A stretch of DNA of 49,295 nt from IMG/VR virus record IMGVR_UViG_3300045119_000218, positions 1 through 49,295 of that record; one strand, 5' to 3'. Origin of the DNA: a virus. Below, in pieces: positions 8,243 to 14,887 of this stretch. The position numbers and the translations under genes are program-made. The notes under the pieces are model-generated. The model saw only the letters and a program-made list of their open reading frames with translations, was not told where the DNA came from and searched no databases. Each line of letters opens with the position of its first letter. The stretch's first letter is position 1.

Positions 8243-9075
8243 AAGTGGTACGCCCGGATCATGGTGTCGCGAAAGTTGTCGAAGACAATTCCCATTACTC
8301 GCAGCACCGGGATATCGTGCATCGCGTTGTGCAGGACGACCGTCATCTCGTTGAGCGCGATGAAGCTGCCGAGCTGGAATAAAATTTTTGTGTTGGCGGC
8401 GAGAATAACGTAGGCGCGTCCGTCCCGCTGCGTGAAACTCAATCCCCAGGGACGAGCCACGCTGCCTTCGGTGTCGATATAGATCGGGAGTTTGGGATCG
8501 AGCAGCGGCAGCTGGTTCTTGAGCAGGACATAGCGCGGCTTCGGATGCCGGTCCTCGTGACTCACAACCTCCAGCTTCCCCTTAATCATCAGCGCGAACT
8601 GTCTGATGTCGTCCTGGATCAGAGGCAACGCGTCAGGACTGTGTAGTCCTAGCGCGGGATGGTACATCGGCATGAGATCCGCCGTCCTATTTCGGTGCCA
8701 CTGCAGGCCGTGCGCCCACTCCAGATCTATATTCCCGAGGAACTGCCGCGACACTACTCTCCCTAACAGTCCGATGTATTCAGGTTCTACCGCCGCGATC
8801 TCCATCTGCAGCTCGTCGTGGTCGCGCTCGATATCCTCCGGCGTGGGGTCTTCATTGCCGGGAACATGATATTTGACTAGGTTAGTGACATAGACGTCAT
8901 CACGATTGATCCCCTGGCGCATCAGCATATCCGTCAGCAGCGCCCCGGACTTGCCGCGAAAGGGAGCACCCATGAGGTTCTCCGTCTCGCCTGGACCTTC
9001 GCCGATGAGCATCACGCGGCAGGGAACGGGACCTTCGCCGGGGACGTGGCGAGAGTTGTATGGCGTGTTAGGCAC
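7939..9075 (-). CDS. DNA polymerase family A, N-terminal part (UDG-like and 3'-5' exonuclease domains)
   Basis: Residues 15-165 form a family 4 uracil-DNA-glycosylase-like domain (GEGPGETEN at 25, GAPFRGKSGALL at 37, YHPALGLHSP at 138), as on SPO1-type phage polymerases. The iron-sulfur cysteines of family 4 enzymes are absent. Residues 195-300 are a DnaQ-like 3'-5' exonuclease with DTE (201-203) and HNAMHD (249-254). The third exo motif lies in the next frame. After about residue 336 the reading becomes a Lys/Arg-rich tail (AKKAKKAKPTTPRAGKR), which is the out-of-frame continuation. The ATG overlaps the end of the preceding small gene. Confidence 0.88.
   Translation of the reverse strand: MPNTPYNSRHVPGEGPVPCRVMLIGEGPGETENLMGAPFRGKSGALLTDMLMRQGINRDDVYVTNLVKYHVPGNEDPTPEDIERDHDELQMEIAAVEPEYIGLLGRVVSRQFLGNIDLEWAHGLQWHRNRTADLMPMYHPALGLHSPDALPLIQDDIRQFALMIKGKLEVVSHEDRHPKPRYVLLKNQLPLLDPKLPIYIDTEGSVARPWGLSFTQRDGRAYVILAANTKILFQLGSFIALNEMTVVLHNAMHDIPVLRVMGIVFDNFRDTMIRAYHLCIEPQGLKPLARRHASMVMDSYDDVISAARRKKCETYLKGVLAWLDKHWVEESATFSRAKAKKAKKAKPTTPRAGKRSAKISRRRPRSSLTLAGTYQKQL
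8041..8070 (-). other. probable -1 frameshift point in the DNA polymerase gene
   Basis: The coding strand here is A/G-rich (codons GCA AAA GCA AAG AAG GCG AAG AAA). Moving from the upstream frame to the polymerase frame needs a -1 step. A-AAG tetranucleotides are present, which can allow tRNA-Lys to slip. Exo motifs I and II precede this point and motif III follows it in the other frame, so the intact protein must cross here. An assembly or sequencing indel in this tract would look the same. Confidence 0.7.
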
Positions 9076-9334
9076 AGGTGCGACGCTCCGGTAAAATTTT
9101 TAGTGGGTTGAACTCCGACATCGTCAAGGGTCTCATACCCACTTTTCCTCTCACTTCGTTTACTTTTTCTAAGTACTCGGACAGTGAAAGGATTCCGGCC
9201 TCATAAAAATCTCTCGCGACTGTCACCTCAGCCATCGCCTTGTAAGGTAGATAGCTGTCATCTTGTAGTGTCGTCATCCTAGCACCCACATGACTAGTGT
9301 CTGGATCTGATCGCCGCGCTGCTCCTCTCTCCAT
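9068..9334 (-). CDS. small protein of unknown function
   Basis: 88 residues. The N-terminus RRSDPDTSHVGAR resembles the SDPDTSH motif of small phage proteins of unknown role. The middle is helical (MAEVTVARDFYEAGILSL, SEYLEKVNEV). The start is ATG with GGAGG nine bases upstream; an alternative in-frame ATG lies 19 codons later. The end overlaps the polymerase start by eight bases, placing it in the replication operon. Confidence 0.65.
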   Translation of the reverse strand: MERGAARRSDPDTSHVGARMTTLQDDSYLPYKAMAEVTVARDFYEAGILSLSEYLEKVNEVRGKVGMRPLTMSEFNPLKILPERRTCA

Positions 9335-9335
9335 T

Positions 9336-10082
9336 TTATTTCCCCTCCAGCTCCTCGACTATTCTCTTCGCCAGCGTCTTCCCGATCCCGTCGATCTCTC
9401 TCCAGTCCTGCTCCGACGCCATACACATCTCAATGACACTCTTAAATCTCCGCGCTACCGTTCCCGACTTTGTCCAACCAATTCCCACCAGCTCTTTGGC
9501 AACTCGTCTAGCGAGTGTGGGCCGTGTGAGCAATCCACGATCGGGCAGAGGCTCGTCAAAAGCGAGATGAGCGCGATGCTCGTCCCAGGTTTTATTCGTC
9601 CACCAAGAATAGAGGTCGGCGCAAAATCTCGCGGTCTCGACTCGTCCACTGGTCCGACGAGCACGGACCGGAGTCTTTGTCTCGATTGTTGTGATCCAGT
9701 TAGACAAATCGCGGTACATGAATTGACGACCGGAACCATTCCGGCCAAGAGTAACAGGCTGCAGCTTTCGGCCTCGATGATGTACGAGCAACCCAGACTG
9801 GTAATCCACAGTATAGGAGCCTTCGATGACAAGCCACGTACGCGCATAGTTCTCAACGAGGCCAGGAAGTTGATGACCAGCAAATCGCCCGTCCTGTATG
9901 CAAGCAAGTGCGTCCCTCACTTTCTTGATCTCGATCCCTATCGCGATGTCCATGCCGTCGGGACCGTTGCCAGTGAACGCGACATCGGCGTACTCCAAGC
10001 GGCATAACTGATGAGGTACTTTCCATGCCGTGAAATATGTGGTCAGGTCGCCGGACCCTACACGGTTATCAAGTAGCAGCAT
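9336..10082 (-). CDS. ERCC4-type nuclease with C-terminal helix-hairpin-helix
   Basis: 248 residues from the ATG at 10082; a TTG 20 codons upstream is possible. CTCGGAGG lies 13 bases before the ATG. The N-terminal half matches the XPF/ERCC4 nuclease fold: LLLDNRVG at the start, DVAFTGNG, then GIEIKKVRDALACIQDGRF, where E-x-K and the following D replace the usual ERKxxxD. The C-terminus WREIDGIGKTLAKRIVEEL is a helix-hairpin-helix that binds branched or structured DNA. It probably acts on recombination or replication intermediates, beside polymerase and recombinase genes. Confidence 0.8.
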   Translation of the reverse strand: MLLLDNRVGSGDLTTYFTAWKVPHQLCRLEYADVAFTGNGPDGMDIAIGIEIKKVRDALACIQDGRFAGHQLPGLVENYARTWLVIEGSYTVDYQSGLLVHHRGRKLQPVTLGRNGSGRQFMYRDLSNWITTIETKTPVRARRTSGRVETARFCADLYSWWTNKTWDEHRAHLAFDEPLPDRGLLTRPTLARRVAKELVGIGWTKSGTVARRFKSVIEMCMASEQDWREIDGIGKTLAKRIVEELEGK

Positions 10083-10154
10083 GGAAAGGGAATTACCTCC
10101 GAGAAATTTTGCGTGTATTTTCCAAGACACGCGGCTCGGCAAAGGTCACAAGAT

Positions 10155-10493
10155 CTACTGCGATACGGGAGCGCCAAGTCCGAGGCTCAGACTGGACGCG
10201 ACACCGCCGACCACATCGATCACGTCGGCCACACTGAGCGATGTCCCGTCGGCGTGAGTTACCGTCGCGGTGACATTGACGCCGGACTTCAGCACCTTGC
10301 CACCGACCAGGAAACCCGACGCGACAGATCCGGCTGCGGGTGACGCGTCCGGCACTACACTGAGCGAATCGGTCGAGTCGGAAACGATGCTGATGACATC
10401 GTCCGGCTTCCCCGAGGTCGGGTTGCTGTCCGCGTCCAACTCTGTCAGCGCGTACGGCACCTTTTCTGTATCACCAAGTTGAAAATTCGGCAT
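10155..10493 (-). CDS. Ig-like fold phage protein
   Basis: 112 residues, beta-rich. The C-terminal half (ASGFLVGGKVLKSGVNVTAT, DGTSLSVADVIDVV, LGLGAPV) has the look of a bacterial Ig-like (Big2) repeat, and similar small proteins occur in other phages. AGGAGGTAGAAAGA precedes the ATG. It sits between the ERCC4 nuclease and the ATPase, an odd place for a virion decoration protein. Function unknown. Confidence 0.65.
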   Translation of the reverse strand: MPNFQLGDTEKVPYALTELDADSNPTSGKPDDVISIVSDSTDSLSVVPDASPAAGSVASGFLVGGKVLKSGVNVTATVTHADGTSLSVADVIDVVGGVASSLSLGLGAPVSQ

Positions 10494-10505
10494 TCTTTCT
10501 ACCTC

Positions 10506-10727
10506 CTATTGTGGTTTCGGTTTTCCCAGAGTCAGCTTGAGGCTGGACGCTGGTCCAGGAACTTTTGTAAACGTCCGCAGGATCGCGTTGGTCTCGGCGA
10601 TCTCCGCTGCGATCACTTCTCCCGCGTTGTGGATTGCCGCCGCGATCAGTTTGGAATTGTGGAAGTCGCTGCCATCGCCGCCGCGAAACGAGATATACAG
10701 CTCGTTGAAAGATATCCTCTTGCTCAT
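10506..10727 (-). CDS. small protein of unknown function
   Basis: 73 residues. N-terminal SKRISFNELYISFRGGDG, then a helical segment (SKLIAAAIHNAGEVIAAEIA). The ATG overlaps the stop of the ATPase gene as ATGA and has GAGGAGG upstream. It is therefore coupled to the ATPase and might be its partner. No family recognised. Confidence 0.65.
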   Translation of the reverse strand: MSKRISFNELYISFRGGDGSDFHNSKLIAAAIHNAGEVIAAEIAETNAILRTFTKVPGPASSLKLTLGKPKPQ

Positions 10728-11515
10728 TGCCAGTCCTCCTCACTGCTGTCTGGAAACGCGAGCTGTCCCAGTGTCGCGACAGTCGCCATCTCCCCGTTCA
10801 TATCGAAACCGTGCAGCTCCGGTGCTTTGCGGCAATCGGTGACCGTGACGTGGAAGCAGTCGGGATACTTTTCCTCGTCGTTGCGCCAGCACCTGAGCGA
10901 TATCTGTCCCATGAATCCCATGTCGCCGAATCCGGTGCGCTTCACATCGCCGGTGCGCTTGTCGTTGATGTACTCATCTTTCATCTTGTGCAGCAACCAC
11001 ATATTCATGTCGGTGTCGAATGCTTTTCGGATGACCTCGCGAAACTCCGCGTTGACTGGACCGTAGTGGTGCGGCCTGACCTGTTCCAGTTTCCCGAATC
11101 GCGCCAGTCGCAGGATCTCCCACAACTCACTGCCAGTATCAATGATCCCGGTCCGCGCTCCCGATACCAGCATCTCGTCGTAATCCTTCATGATGTTGTC
11201 CCACGCTTCCGACGCGATCCCGGCCACATCAGCTGCCGAAAACTCAGCTCGCAGCTTGGTCGTGTTGACTCTGTGCTCGGCGACCCAGATCTCTTTCTTA
11301 TCCTGGAATTTCTGTACCACGCCGTCCAGTCCCAAGTCTAGCGAGATTATTCCTATAGGTCCCGGCGAAGTTAACGCGAAGTGATCCTTACCGCACTTCT
11401 CCAGCGCATCGATGGTCCCTACGAATCTTCGCTTGCCTTGGGACTCGGCTCTGATGAAGCCGCCGCTGCTGGTGACGATACCATTCCCATTGCTGCCAGT
11501 TTTTCCTTTAGCCAT
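10724..11515 (-). CDS. RecA-fold/AAA ATPase (Sak4-like) with altered P-loop
   Basis: 263 residues. The layout ALEKCGKDHFALTSPGPIGI at about 37-56 corresponds to the Walker A region of phage Sak4-like/AAA proteins (GKTxFALTAPGP in typical members), but the Thr/Ser after Lys is Asp. Walker B is SGARTGIIDTGSELWEIL near residue 118. Sak4-type proteins help single-strand annealing and work with an SSB. The neighbours (PD-(D/E)XK nuclease, probable SSB) fit a recombination module. The start is supported by GGAGGAAAAGGACAA, though it overlaps the upstream gene by 97 bases. Confidence 0.7.
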   Translation of the reverse strand: MAKGKTGSNGNGIVTSSGGFIRAESQGKRRFVGTIDALEKCGKDHFALTSPGPIGIISLDLGLDGVVQKFQDKKEIWVAEHRVNTTKLRAEFSAADVAGIASEAWDNIMKDYDEMLVSGARTGIIDTGSELWEILRLARFGKLEQVRPHHYGPVNAEFREVIRKAFDTDMNMWLLHKMKDEYINDKRTGDVKRTGFGDMGFMGQISLRCWRNDEEKYPDCFHVTVTDCRKAPELHGFDMNGEMATVATLGQLAFPDSSEEDWQ

Positions 11516-11694
11516 TTGTCCTTTTCCTCCGAGGTCATTTTCAAAAGTTCACTCTGCAGGTGTAGTTGCCGGATCCGCGCCGTCGCGTTGATGTCGAGAC
11601 AGATGCCCAGACCGTCGAGCGTTACCTTGCGCCGGACGTACGTCGTGGGATTGGTCGTCGGCACATGCGGCTTTCTCTTGTCTCTACTTCCCAT
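11419..11694 (-). CDS. small protein of unknown function
   Basis: 91 residues. Basic start (GSRDKRKPHVPTTNP), a middle with TLDGLGICLDINATARIR, then a helical charged part and a low-complexity Ala/Ser/Pro tail encoded by the overlap with the ATPase gene. GAGGA lies just before the ATG. The 97-base overlap with the next gene is unusually long; both starts have good ribosome-binding sites. Confidence 0.55.
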   Translation of the reverse strand: MGSRDKRKPHVPTTNPTTYVRRKVTLDGLGICLDINATARIRQLHLQSELLKMTSEEKDKWLKEKLAAMGMVSSPAAAASSEPSPKASEDS

Positions 11695-11851
11695 AATTCC
11701 TCAGTGTCCGCACCGCTACGAACGCCACCGGCAGCGCGATCAGAAACCACCCCACAGTATGCGTAACCATACCCACGCCGCTTGCAAATAGCAGACAGCA
11801 CGCGATGACCACAATCCCCTCGATGCCTTCACGTTTCGCTCGCTCATCCAT
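11684..11851 (-). CDS. tiny two-span membrane protein
   Basis: 55 residues, found by reading the gap between neighbours. Two hydrophobic spans: GIVVIACCLLFASGVGMV and GWFLIALPVAFVAV, with a basic end (RTLRNYGK). The ATG lies eight bases before the end of the nuclease gene (stop 11844-11846), and the TAG lies inside the start of the next gene, so it is locked in the operon. Function unknown. Confidence 0.6.
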   Translation of the reverse strand: MDERAKREGIEGIVVIACCLLFASGVGMVTHTVGWFLIALPVAFVAVRTLRNYGK

Positions 11852-12461
11852 TTAGTCCCAGTCCCCTCGCATGACTCTTGAGCATGGCCCAGTTCTCGTC
11901 GATCTCCTGCCGCGTAAAGCTGATCGAAAACGCTTTCAGTTGCGGTCCCGATTCCCGGTAGTCTCCGTTGACGAAGAACACGTAGAGTTCCGCTGTCGTG
12001 GTCGCGAGCATCTTGCAGTACGCTTTTATCTGCCACAGCCATGACGCGAAATCGTTCGCAAGATCTCTGCGACTGCTTCTCCACGTAGCTTTAAATTCGA
12101 CAACACTCCAAGTGTGCTGGTCGAGCCAGTCCGGCGTCCCCGTGATCCCGTCCAGACAAAGAGATCCGGTCTTTGTATATCGATCTTCGCGCTCAAAATA
12201 AACTCCCCACACTTCACACAATGCAGACTCAATGACCCGTTCAAACGCCCATCCCATTGACGTGAAGTTTCCCATGCGCCTGCGTTCTTCCGAAGACAGT
12301 TCAGAAAACTTTTTGCGCTTGCCCTTGTGCGTGACTTTATTCTGGATATCCCGGATGATTTCACTGACGTGGGTCCCTTCCGCGATTCTCGATCCACCGT
12401 GCGCCCGTGCCAGTTCCTGCGCGTTGCTCAGGTGGTCAGTGGAGAGTTCTAAAATTTTCAT
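11844..12461 (-). CDS. PD-(D/E)XK nuclease (Cas4/RecB-like exonuclease)
   Basis: 205 residues. The nuclease core is at about residues 105-130: GITGTPDWLD supplies the Asp, and SVVEFKATW supplies E-x-K. Helical segments on either side (GWAFERVIESALCEVWG; FASWLWQIKAYCKML) match the RecB/Cas4-like layout. There is no four-cysteine iron-sulfur cluster. With the Sak4-like ATPase and the ssDNA-binding protein it probably resects DNA ends for annealing. Confidence 0.82.
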   Translation of the reverse strand: MKILELSTDHLSNAQELARAHGGSRIAEGTHVSEIIRDIQNKVTHKGKRKKFSELSSEERRRMGNFTSMGWAFERVIESALCEVWGVYFEREDRYTKTGSLCLDGITGTPDWLDQHTWSVVEFKATWRSSRRDLANDFASWLWQIKAYCKMLATTTAELYVFFVNGDYRESGPQLKAFSISFTRQEIDENWAMLKSHARGLGLNG

Positions 12462-12499
12462 TCGATCCTGAATTTACCGCCTAAAAAATTTTACAACTC

Positions 12500-12601
12500 G
12501 CCGGGGAGATTCGCGCCACTCGGAGGTTTGCACTCAGCGGAGTCGTCGTTGTGGGGACGATGCCGTGCAAGTGAAACGCAAGGCCCGATCTTCTCCCCGG
12601 C
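12500..12601. repeat. spaced 10-base inverted repeat in the 12.46-12.68 kb gap
   Basis: GCCGGGGAGA (12500-12509) and TCTCCCCGGC (12592-12601) are exact reverse complements separated by 82 bases. They lie in a 216-base stretch without a confident gene. A 48-codon GTG-started reading exists across it, but it lacks a ribosome-binding site. Confidence 0.5.
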
Positions 12602-12605
12602 AGCA

Positions 12606-12643
12606 TTCACAGTGCCCTTCTCGCCCGAGACCGACACTGTGAA
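12606..12643. repeat. nested hairpin downstream of the ssDNA-binding protein gene
   Basis: TTCACAGTG (12606-12614) pairs exactly with CACTGTGAA (12635-12643). Inside it TCTCG (12619-12623) pairs with CGAGA (12626-12630). For leftward transcripts this lies just after the stop at 12678. No T-run follows, so a factor-independent terminator is not supported. Transcript-end protection, an attenuator or a cruciform site are possible. Confidence 0.5.
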
Positions 12644-12648
12644 AGGTC

Positions 12649-12687
12649 GAGGTTAAAGTTAGAGGTTAACGGTACGGTTACAGTGCC
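12649..12687. repeat. three degenerate 13-base tandem repeats (iteron-like)
   Basis: GAGGTTAAAGTTA, GAGGTTAACGGTA and CGGTTACAGTGCC follow one another at 12649, 12662 and 12675, sharing GGTTA at a constant 13-base period. The last copy overlaps the end of the upstream gene. With the adjacent inverted repeats this could be a protein-binding or origin-type site. Confidence 0.4.
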
Positions 12688-13598
12688 GCGACAGTGGTGC
12701 CGTCGAACTGCCACGGAGCACCTTCCTGCCCGAGGAAGTCGTCGCTGCCGCACAGGTTCAGGATCGGGGAGCGATTCGGGGACTGACCCAGGACGCGGAA
12801 CACCTTCATGCCCAGCATCTTCTTCGTGACTGCGCCGCCCTCGGCCTCCAGGACCTGGAGAATGGCGGCGGCGGCCTCGTCGTCCAGGTCAGCGCCTCCA
12901 TTGGTAGCTGGCGCTGCATTAGCCTTGGCTGCAGGGGCTTTCGACGGGACAGTAGCCAGTTTACCCTTGGCGGCGGGTTTCGTGGATGCAGGAGCCTCCT
13001 GGCCCGATTCCCAGGGGAACTCATTGATCTTGGTGACCAGGAGAATGGTCCTGACCTTGTCGTCATGCGCGGCGAGACCTGCACGCTTCTTCTGGGCGAC
13101 AGCGTTGAGGTGGACATTGGTGCCTTCAAACACTTCAGTGCTCGATCCCGCCTCGTCGATCTTGTCTTCCGGGAATCCCATATCGACGATGGACTTCAGA
13201 AACAGTGCCGCGTTGCAATTATCGTTCAGTCCCGTTTTGTTGCTGCCGACTGCCGCTTCGACGCCGCGACCATCCGCAGTGGGGACCATGTGCTCAAGTT
13301 TTCCCGCGCTGAAATGCTGCTCGGTCTCTTTGCCGTCTTTCTCGACGAAGATGACCTTGAGCGACAGTCCAGGCTCGGTCTGCCCGTTGTAATCGAACGT
13401 GGTGAACAGCGCCGACTGGATCACGACATCGACGTCATCGAGGATCCCGCCCGATTGCTGGTCGCTCGGCTTGAGAGAGATCCTGCGACCTGAGCTGGCC
13501 GGAGTCACTGCCTTTGCTGCTGGAGCTGGTGCAGGTTTGCGTCCGAATGTCGGCTTGCCTGCAGGTACCGCTGCTGTTTGTGCTTTTCCAAACGCCAT
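12678..13598 (-). CDS. probable ssDNA-binding protein of the recombination module
   Basis: 306 residues. A low-complexity Ala/Pro/Lys N-terminus precedes a beta-rich core (about 40-205: RISLKPSDQQSGGILDDVDV, LSLKVIFVEKDG, KVRTILLVTKINEFPW). A second Ala/Pro-rich linker follows, then a C-terminal helical domain (EAAAAILQVLEAEGGAVTKK) resembling a winged helix. I do not recognise the family firmly. Position beside a nuclease and a Sak4-like ATPase, plus a strong dedicated promoter (P2) and AGGAGG site for high expression, suggest an SSB-like role. Confidence 0.65.
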   Translation of the reverse strand: MAFGKAQTAAVPAGKPTFGRKPAPAPAAKAVTPASSGRRISLKPSDQQSGGILDDVDVVIQSALFTTFDYNGQTEPGLSLKVIFVEKDGKETEQHFSAGKLEHMVPTADGRGVEAAVGSNKTGLNDNCNAALFLKSIVDMGFPEDKIDEAGSSTEVFEGTNVHLNAVAQKKRAGLAAHDDKVRTILLVTKINEFPWESGQEAPASTKPAAKGKLATVPSKAPAAKANAAPATNGGADLDDEAAAAILQVLEAEGGAVTKKMLGMKVFRVLGQSPNRSPILNLCGSDDFLGQEGAPWQFDGTTVAAL

Positions 13599-13611
13599 AA
13601 TGTTGCGCCTC

Positions 13612-13809
13612 CTAAAGCGCGAAAGGATATTTCGGAGTGAGTACTAATTTTCTCTGACCTCCGAGTGTGAGAGGCACCTTACAGGAGAATTTCCTAAATG
13701 TCAATACCTGTTGCCGATCCCTCTTTCTCCGCTTCTCCCTGCGGGGCATCGGGTTTTCTGGCGTGCAGACGAAGCGACCATTAGTTGGATTCGTGGGCTG
13801 CTCGCTCAT
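13612..13809 (-). CDS. small basic protein with promoter P2 inside its 3' half
   Basis: 65 residues. Its ATG overlaps the stop of the preceding gene as ATGA. The N-terminal half is very basic (MPRREKRRKRDRQQ) after SEQPTNPTNGRFVCTPE. The last 30 codons coincide with promoter P2 and the leader of the next gene, so only the first part is likely to be under protein-level selection. Function unknown. Confidence 0.45.
   Translation of the reverse strand: MSEQPTNPTNGRFVCTPENPMPRREKRRKRDRQQVLTFRKFSCKVPLTLGGQRKLVLTPKYPFAL
13676..13704 (-). promoter_or_regulatory. sigma70-type promoter P2
   Basis: On the - strand: TTGACA (13704-13699), 17-base spacer, TAAGGT (13681-13676). The -35 and spacer are part of a 24-base block identical to that of P1. 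It should drive the probable ssDNA-binding protein gene, whose ATG is about 80 bases downstream. Confidence 0.75.
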
Positions 13810-13991
13810 CGCTGTTCTCCCTTGGCTTGGCGCTCGGCCTCTCGACGCTTCTTAGCTGCATCTAAGCGACAATGAAAGCAGGTATTAGGTCTGGGTTTCC
13901 CTTTGTCGATATGTTTCTGGTGTCTCGCTTCCATACGTAGGCGGAAACGTTCGTGGCGTTCAATCTGTGCGAAAATAGATTCACGCTTCAT
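13806..13991 (-). CDS. small basic CxxC protein
   Basis: 61 residues. The start at 13991 follows GGGGAGGGG and overlaps the previous stop as ATGA. Highly charged helix (AQIERHERFRLRMEARHQKH), then TCFHCRLDAAKKRREAER with one CxxC (CFHC) preceded by several His, which could form a zinc knuckle. Function unknown. Confidence 0.55.
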   Translation of the reverse strand: MKRESIFAQIERHERFRLRMEARHQKHIDKGKPRPNTCFHCRLDAAKKRREAERQAKGEQR

Positions 13992-14200
13992 CCCCTCCCC
14001 TTTCGCTGGCGCTGGCCGGATTCGCGGGCGGTAAGCGGGCGCACGTCGCTTAGATGTACCCACACTTCAGGGTCATCTGGATTGAGGCGAACGAATAGTC
14101 CGCCATCCGCTTCGCCGCTTACACCGACAACAGCGCGAACAAGAATCCACTCCCCCACGCGAAACTTCGGCCCCGCTTTGGCTTTCTCGCTCCGCTTCAT
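13988..14200 (-). CDS. small SH3/KOW-like protein, paralogue A
   Basis: 70 residues. It shares its first 16 residues (MKRSEKAKAGPKFRVG) and the end motif (RPLTARESG versus RPLTVREAG) with the gene at 14884-15138. The middle (WILVRAVVGVSGEADG, LFVRLNPDDPEVWVH) is beta-rich, as in small SH3-like barrels. Overlaps both neighbours by four bases (ATGA). The shared 5' part is an exact 48-base DNA repeat. Confidence 0.65.
   Translation of the reverse strand: MKRSEKAKAGPKFRVGEWILVRAVVGVSGEADGGLFVRLNPDDPEVWVHLSDVRPLTARESGQRQRKGRG
14153..14200. repeat. 48-base exact direct repeat, copy 1
   Basis: The 48 bases at 14153-14200 are identical to 15091-15138. Each encodes the first 16 residues of one of two paralogous genes. 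The rest of the two genes has diverged strongly. Confidence 0.9.
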
Positions 14201-14391
14201 CGGGTGCTCTCCCTGCCATATCCTCTAAGTATTTCAGAGTCAATTTGCTTGATAGCTCGCCGTAAATCCTTGGCGTATCCACGAACGTATTCTGGGCATG
14301 AATGTTTTGGAGCTAGGTCATCTAAAAGTCTGGCAGTATCGTGTAACACTGCCGCCCAATGCTTTCGCGGAATAGGGATTCGTATGCTCAT
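14197..14391 (-). CDS. small protein of unknown function
   Basis: 64 residues, helical (WAAVLHDTARLLDDLAPKH, VRGYAKDLRRAIKQIDSEIL). The stop overlaps the next start as ATGA. GGAGAG lies about seven bases before the ATG. No family recognised. Upstream of it, 14392-14514 appears free of genes and contains a GCACTT...AAGTGC inverted repeat. Confidence 0.55.
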   Translation of the reverse strand: MSIRIPIPRKHWAAVLHDTARLLDDLAPKHSCPEYVRGYAKDLRRAIKQIDSEILRGYGRESTR

Positions 14392-14514
14392 AGCTCGCTC
14401 TCCTTTGAGCGTGCCACTATTTTATCAAACGTACTTTTGCACTTTCGTAAACACGGGGCGAAAGCTGACGGAACGAAAGCACTTGCACCACTGAAGTGCC
14501 TGACTTGACACGCA

Positions 14515-14733
14515 TTATCGCCAATGTTTATGCGGCCTTTCGCCTCGACATTCAGAAGTGTCGCGAGAAAAAATGTTGAGCGCATTGAAGATAAAACTTC
14601 CATTCCGGTCTCCGAAACAATCTTTCTCGAAGTCCACAACGAGACCGTCACGCGTAACCTGTATAACGTGTCCCTCATGGCCGCCGCGAAAGAACTGGTC
14701 ACGCGGAACGCGAACCAAATCACCGATCCGCAT
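14515..14733 (-). CDS. small KOW/SH3-like protein
   Basis: 72 residues. The pattern MRIGDLVRVPRDQF, HEGHVIQVTRDGLVVDF resembles a KOW or small SH3 barrel, and then the sequence becomes polar. The ATG lies inside the last codons of the preceding 55-residue gene. A longer reading in another frame (14388-14723) looks like a shadow. Function unknown. Confidence 0.55.
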   Translation of the reverse strand: MRIGDLVRVPRDQFFRGGHEGHVIQVTRDGLVVDFEKDCFGDRNGSFIFNALNIFSRDTSECRGERPHKHWR

Positions 14734-14887
14734 AGCCGCGCCCTTTCAGTTCTGTGTAAATCTCATCGAAGGCACGAGCGCGTGACAGCCACACAGCTTT
14801 GTCCAACTGCGTGCGAGCCACACGGGCACATTGCTCTGATTCCCGCATACGCAGAAGCATTTCGAGAACTAGCTTACGGTCGTTCAC
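14720..14887 (-). CDS. tiny helical protein, GTG start
   Basis: 55 residues. GTG at 14887 overlaps the upstream stop as GTGA, with GGAGGAAGCGGAA just before it. The sequence is almost all helical and charged (LVLEMLLRMRESEQCARVAR, LDKAVWLSRARAFDEIY, ELKGRGYADR). Function unknown. Confidence 0.55.
   Translation of the reverse strand: MNDRKLVLEMLLRMRESEQCARVARTQLDKAVWLSRARAFDEIYTELKGRGYADR

Noticed and set aside
9297-11341. + strand readings of 195-236 codons over the nuclease and ATPase genes
   Set aside because: Antisense shadows of genes with recognisable domains.
11740-12084. 114-codon - strand reading
   Set aside because: Out-of-frame shadow of the PD-(D/E)XK nuclease and the tiny membrane gene.
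12500-12643. 48-codon GTG-started gene in the 12.5 kb gap
   Set aside because: No ribosome-binding site, and the sequence is explained by inverted repeats. Kept as a gap with structure.
12606-12643. Factor-independent terminator
   Set aside because: No T-run follows the hairpin in either direction.
14388-14723. 111-codon - strand reading
   Set aside because: Overlaps the better-supported KOW-like gene in another frame, and its first part has no ribosome-binding site.
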